Positions 7,612 to 9,661 of a stretch of DNA of 9,661 nt are shown one piece after another. Below the pieces are notes generated by a model. The model made no database searches, had not been told where the DNA came from, and saw only the letters and a program-made list of their open reading frames with translations. Source of the DNA: Ktedonobacter sp. 13_1_20CM_4_53_11. GTDB lineage: Bacteria > Chloroflexota > Ktedonobacteria > Ktedonobacterales > Ktedonobacteraceae. Both the position numbers and the translations under genes were made by a program. Each line of letters starts with the position of its first letter. The first letter of the stretch is position 1. The stretch covers positions 1-9,661 of the forward strand of contig MNIY01000187.1 in NCBI GenBank assembly GCA_001919995.1. Reading direction: 5' to 3'.

Positions 7612-8985
7612 ATGGATGAAATACGATATATCGCTGGCACGCTGGTTGGGGCAGGAGTTGATATAGGTTCGCTTGATGAAGCGCTCAAGGAGAACCCCCA
7701 TTTTATCGCGTGCGACGCAGGCACCACAGATGCGGGTCCGTTCTCTCTTGGTTCCGGGCAGCCCGCTTTTGCGCGTGAAGCTGTCAAGCGTGACATTGCT
7801 GCCTTTCTAGATGCTGGTCACCGCGCGGGAATTCCGGTCTTGATCGGCTCCGCTGGGACAGCAGGGGAAGATGGACAGGTGGACTGGACGCTTGATATCG
7901 TCAACGAGATTGTGAGGGAGATGGGGATAAAATTGCGCGTGGCGGTGATTTACGCGGAACAGGACAAGGATGCGCTGGTCGAAGTGTTCCGTCAGGGGCG
8001 TCTCAAGCCACTTGACGCCGCACCTCACGTGGACGAAGACACGATCAAAGGGAGCGCACACATTGTCGGGATGATGGGTGCCGAACCCTTACAGAAAGCG
8101 CTTGCGGAGGGAGTTGATTTTATCCTTGCCGGTCGCTGCAGCGACTCGGCGTTGTATGCCGCGTTGCCCATCTTGCACGGCTTTCCAGAAGGGCTGGCAT
8201 GGCACGCGGGCAAGGTTGTGGAATGCGGCACGCTGGCTTGTGAGACTGCCGGGAAGGGGATCATGTTCGTGCATCTGCGACAGGACCACTTTCTCGTTAA
8301 GCCCTTTGGGCAGGGGTTGCGCTGTACGCCTCAGAGTGTTGCGGCCCACAGCTTGTATGAAAATGTGGACCCGTTTCATTTCACCGAAAACTCTGGTATC
8401 GTCGATATTACCGAGGCGACCTACGAAGCCGTCGATCCGATCACGGTCCGCGTGGCCAACAGCCACTTTCAGCCGGTAGACCCCTACACGGTTAAGCTGG
8501 AAGGCGCAGAACTGCTAGGGTATCAGTCAGTCATCATTGGTGGGATACGCGATCCGTTCCTACTCCGACAACTTGACAGGTGGCTGGCCCATGTTCGCAT
8601 GTACATCGAGGAGACCATTGCGAGGGTGCTGGGCGATCAGGCGGCCAAAGAGGACGACTATCATCTCATGTTCCACGTCTATGGACGTGACGGCGTGATG
8701 GGGTCACTGGAACCCAATCGTGCGGCAGTCCCCAAAGAGGTAGGGATTGTCCTGGAGGTCACGGCCACAACCCAGCAACTTGCCACCACCATTGCCAAGC
8801 TCAGCCGCCAGCCGCTCCTGCACTATCCCATCGCAGAATGGCACGGCGCTACCACCACCTTCGCGTGTCTCTACAATCCAGCATATATTGAGCGTGGAGC
8901 TGTCTACCGTTTCAATCTACACCATGTGATCATCCCCCACTCTCCACTGGAGCTGTTTCGCACGAAGTACATCAGGATCGGATGA
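7612..8985 (+). CDS. AtuA-like protein (PF07287, former DUF1446)
   Basis: Member of the family named after AtuA of the acyclic terpene utilisation cluster of Pseudomonas; the reaction of this subfamily is, to my knowledge, not established. The 457-residue protein has the family landmarks in order: an N-terminal strand-loop with VGAGVDIGS (12-20), CDAGTTDAGP (34-43), LIGSAGTAG (77-85), AGRCSDSALYAALP (173-186), KVVECGTLACE (201-211), CTPQSVAAHSLYE (238-250), a VKLEGAELLGY stretch and GGIRDP. Conserved Asp, Cys and Gly-rich loops suggest an enzyme, probably cytoplasmic, since no signal peptide or membrane segment is seen. Start: homology begins at MDEIRYIAG (7612), with AAGGG about 10 nt upstream. 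An in-frame ATG at 7564 has AAGGG 6 nt away, but the extra 16 codons include unusual AGG and TGT codons. First gene of the operon; a DUF4387 gene follows after 35 nt. Clearly this family; substrate unknown. Terpenoid use should not be assumed. Confidence 0.9.
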   Translation: MDEIRYIAGTLVGAGVDIGSLDEALKENPHFIACDAGTTDAGPFSLGSGQPAFAREAVKRDIAAFLDAGHRAGIPVLIGSAGTAGEDGQVDWTLDIVNEIVREMGIKLRVAVIYAEQDKDALVEVFRQGRLKPLDAAPHVDEDTIKGSAHIVGMMGAEPLQKALAEGVDFILAGRCSDSALYAALPILHGFPEGLAWHAGKVVECGTLACETAGKGIMFVHLRQDHFLVKPFGQGLRCTPQSVAAHSLYENVDPFHFTENSGIVDITEATYEAVDPITVRVANSHFQPVDPYTVKLEGAELLGYQSVIIGGIRDPFLLRQLDRWLAHVRMYIEETIARVLGDQAAKEDDYHLMFHVYGRDGVMGSLEPNRAAVPKEVGIVLEVTATTQQLATTIAKLSRQPLLHYPIAEWHGATTTFACLYNPAYIERGAVYRFNLHHVIIPHSPLELFRTKYIRIG

Positions 8986-9020
8986 ACTGCATTGATACCC
9001 ACGAACTAAGGAGCATTGAA

Positions 9021-9359
9021 ATGAAACTTGCAGATATAGCAACGTTGATCCGTAGTAAGAACGCTGGACCGTTCTTCCTGACCTTTGACATTATGTTTAC
9101 TGACAAGGAGCATTATCGGCTCGTTAAAGCATCACGAAGCCTCAATGCACACATGTTTGCCGCGCTCTATGCGTGTCCGGTGCAGACAGTGCGCTTCTTT
9201 GAGTGTGATAATGCCTTCGCATTCAAGTTCTCTATTCCCCGTCCTCTTCCTCAAGGTGAGCTTGGGGATGGAGACCTCCATGGAGGACAACAGTTTTCCC
9301 CGCTGATGAACGTCGAGATTACGCTTCCTGAAGGCGAGAGCATTCTCCAGCAGTGCTAA
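9021..9359 (+). CDS. DUF4387 protein
   Basis: A 112-residue protein matching DUF4387 (PF14330), a small family that commonly sits beside or is fused to AtuA-like proteins; its biochemical role is not known to me. Seen: LADIATLIRSKNAGPFFLTFDIMF (residues 3-26, its most conserved block), a middle helix with LNAHMFAALY, and the C-terminal motif IPRPLPQGELGDGDLHGGQQ (about 72-91) followed by PLMNVEI. It is soluble, with no membrane segment. The start at 9021 has AAGGAG at 9008-9013 with 7-nt spacing. A longer frame from an ATG at 8982, overlapping the TGA of the AtuA-like gene, has no such site and its first 13 residues lack the family pattern. The tight link suggests a second subunit of one enzyme. 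A strong hairpin follows before the transporter gene. Confidence 0.9.
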   Translation: MKLADIATLIRSKNAGPFFLTFDIMFTDKEHYRLVKASRSLNAHMFAALYACPVQTVRFFECDNAFAFKFSIPRPLPQGELGDGDLHGGQQFSPLMNVEITLPEGESILQQC

Positions 9360-9371
9360 AGAGAGAGACAC

Positions 9372-9424
9372 TGATCCGCATCTTCAGGAAACTCTCTATC
9401 TAGACTTCCTGAGATGCCGGATCA
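9372..9424 (+). other. strong intercistronic RNA hairpin
   Basis: Left arm 9372-9390 (TGATCCGCATCTTCAGGAA) pairs with right arm 9406-9424 over 18 base pairs with two single-base bulges (near 9384 and at 9418) and a 15-nt loop. The following bases are A-rich (TCTAAAAAAAG), not T-rich, so it is not a standard intrinsic terminator on this strand; on the opposite strand no T-run follows either. It may be an RNA processing or stability element that tunes transporter expression relative to the enzyme genes. Confidence 0.75.
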
Positions 9425-9449
9425 TCTAAAAAAAGAAAGAGATACACCA

Positions 9450-9661
9450 ATGGCTGTGATTAACAAACAAGCAACGATTGCCGCACGAATTGATCGCGTT
9501 CCTCTTTTTTCCTTGCATCGCAAGCTCGTCTTTGTTTTGGGGGTCGGAACGTTCTTTGATCTCTTCGATGTCGCTTTAGGAGGTCTGTTAGCGGCGATCC
9601 TGGCCAACATCTACCACTTGAACGCATTTCAGACAGCAGCAATCATCGCTTCAGGTTTCTT
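9450..9661 (+). CDS. MFS transporter, N-terminal 70 residues, runs off the window
   Basis: Only the first 70 codons are present. After a polar N-terminus (1-24, with RIDRVPLFSLHRK) comes a first membrane helix at about 26-53. It contains GVGTFFDLFDVALGG, the acidic first-helix signature (Asp37, Asp40) of major facilitator metabolite:proton symporters of the sugar-acid and aromatic-acid type. A second helix begins near residue 58. The start ATG at 9450 has only a weak GAG 8 nt upstream, and A-rich leader sequence may help initiation. It follows the DUF4387 gene by 90 nt including the hairpin. By position it is probably the importer of the compound processed by the AtuA-like/DUF4387 pair. The exact subfamily cannot be decided from 70 residues. 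Confidence 0.85.
   Translation, partial: MAVINKQATIAARIDRVPLFSLHRKLVFVLGVGTFFDLFDVALGGLLAAILANIYHLNAFQTAAIIASGF

Noticed and set aside
8089..8466. Minus-strand open frame of 125 codons inside the AtuA-like gene
   Set aside because: It is a shadow of a strongly conserved plus-strand gene, with no start signal or recognisable domain.
7612..8985. Naming this gene atuA with a role in citronellol/geraniol breakdown
   Set aside because: Family membership is clear, but the other genes of that pathway are absent here and the family is broad, so orthology is not supported.
8982..9020. DUF4387 start at the ATG overlapping the upstream stop
   Set aside because: The overlap looks like translational coupling, but the ATG at 9021 has a consensus ribosome-binding site at ideal spacing and matches the family N-terminus.
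9372..9424. Intrinsic terminator after DUF4387
   Set aside because: The stem is followed by an A-run, not a T-run, and the transporter gene continues in the same direction, as expected for one operon.

Overview
The window reads as chromosomal DNA of a GC-moderate bacterium, most likely a Chloroflexota member of the Ktedonobacteria type. This is inference from gene content: a GyrB with a low-complexity N-terminal extension, a membrane double-zinc-ribbon protein with a Pro/Met/Gly tail, a roughly 1045-residue GH38 alpha-mannosidase, and GC-rich palindromic intergenic repeats ending in CCCTACTATA. No taxonomic marker is complete enough to prove it.

Layout. 1-1736 (minus): DNA gyrase subunit B, missing only its C-terminal end past the window edge. 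1737-2175: gyrB upstream region with candidate promoters and a long palindromic repeat. 2176-2829 (minus): a small two-pass membrane protein with two zinc ribbons, function unknown. 2830-3166: non-coding, holding a second copy of the palindromic repeat and a 36-bp direct repeat that runs into the end of the next gene. 3167-6304 (minus): GH38 alpha-mannosidase with its own promoter and a palindromic operator candidate at 6346-6410. 6456-7199 (minus): GntR/FCD-family repressor. 7200-7611: a dense divergent regulatory region. 7612-8985, 9021-9359 and 9450-9661 (plus): an AtuA-like (PF07287, former DUF1446) protein, a DUF4387 protein and the start of an MFS transporter.

How the genes work together. 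The right third is a self-contained catabolic module: a divergent GntR regulator, a two-component enzyme of unknown substrate (AtuA-like plus DUF4387) and a transporter that probably imports the substrate. The intergenic region carries two near-consensus divergent promoters, TTGACA-18-TATAAT for the regulator and TTGACA-17-TATACT for the operon. Four TGTTRACA boxes lie 73, 63 and 63 bp apart, close to whole helical turns; one is the core of a perfect 18-bp palindrome at the expected transcription start of the operon. The regulator appears to have lost the conserved metal-binding His residues of its FCD domain. This module is the best candidate in the window for an undescribed biochemical system. 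The left two thirds look like ordinary housekeeping and glycan-degradation genes separated by repeat-rich spacers.
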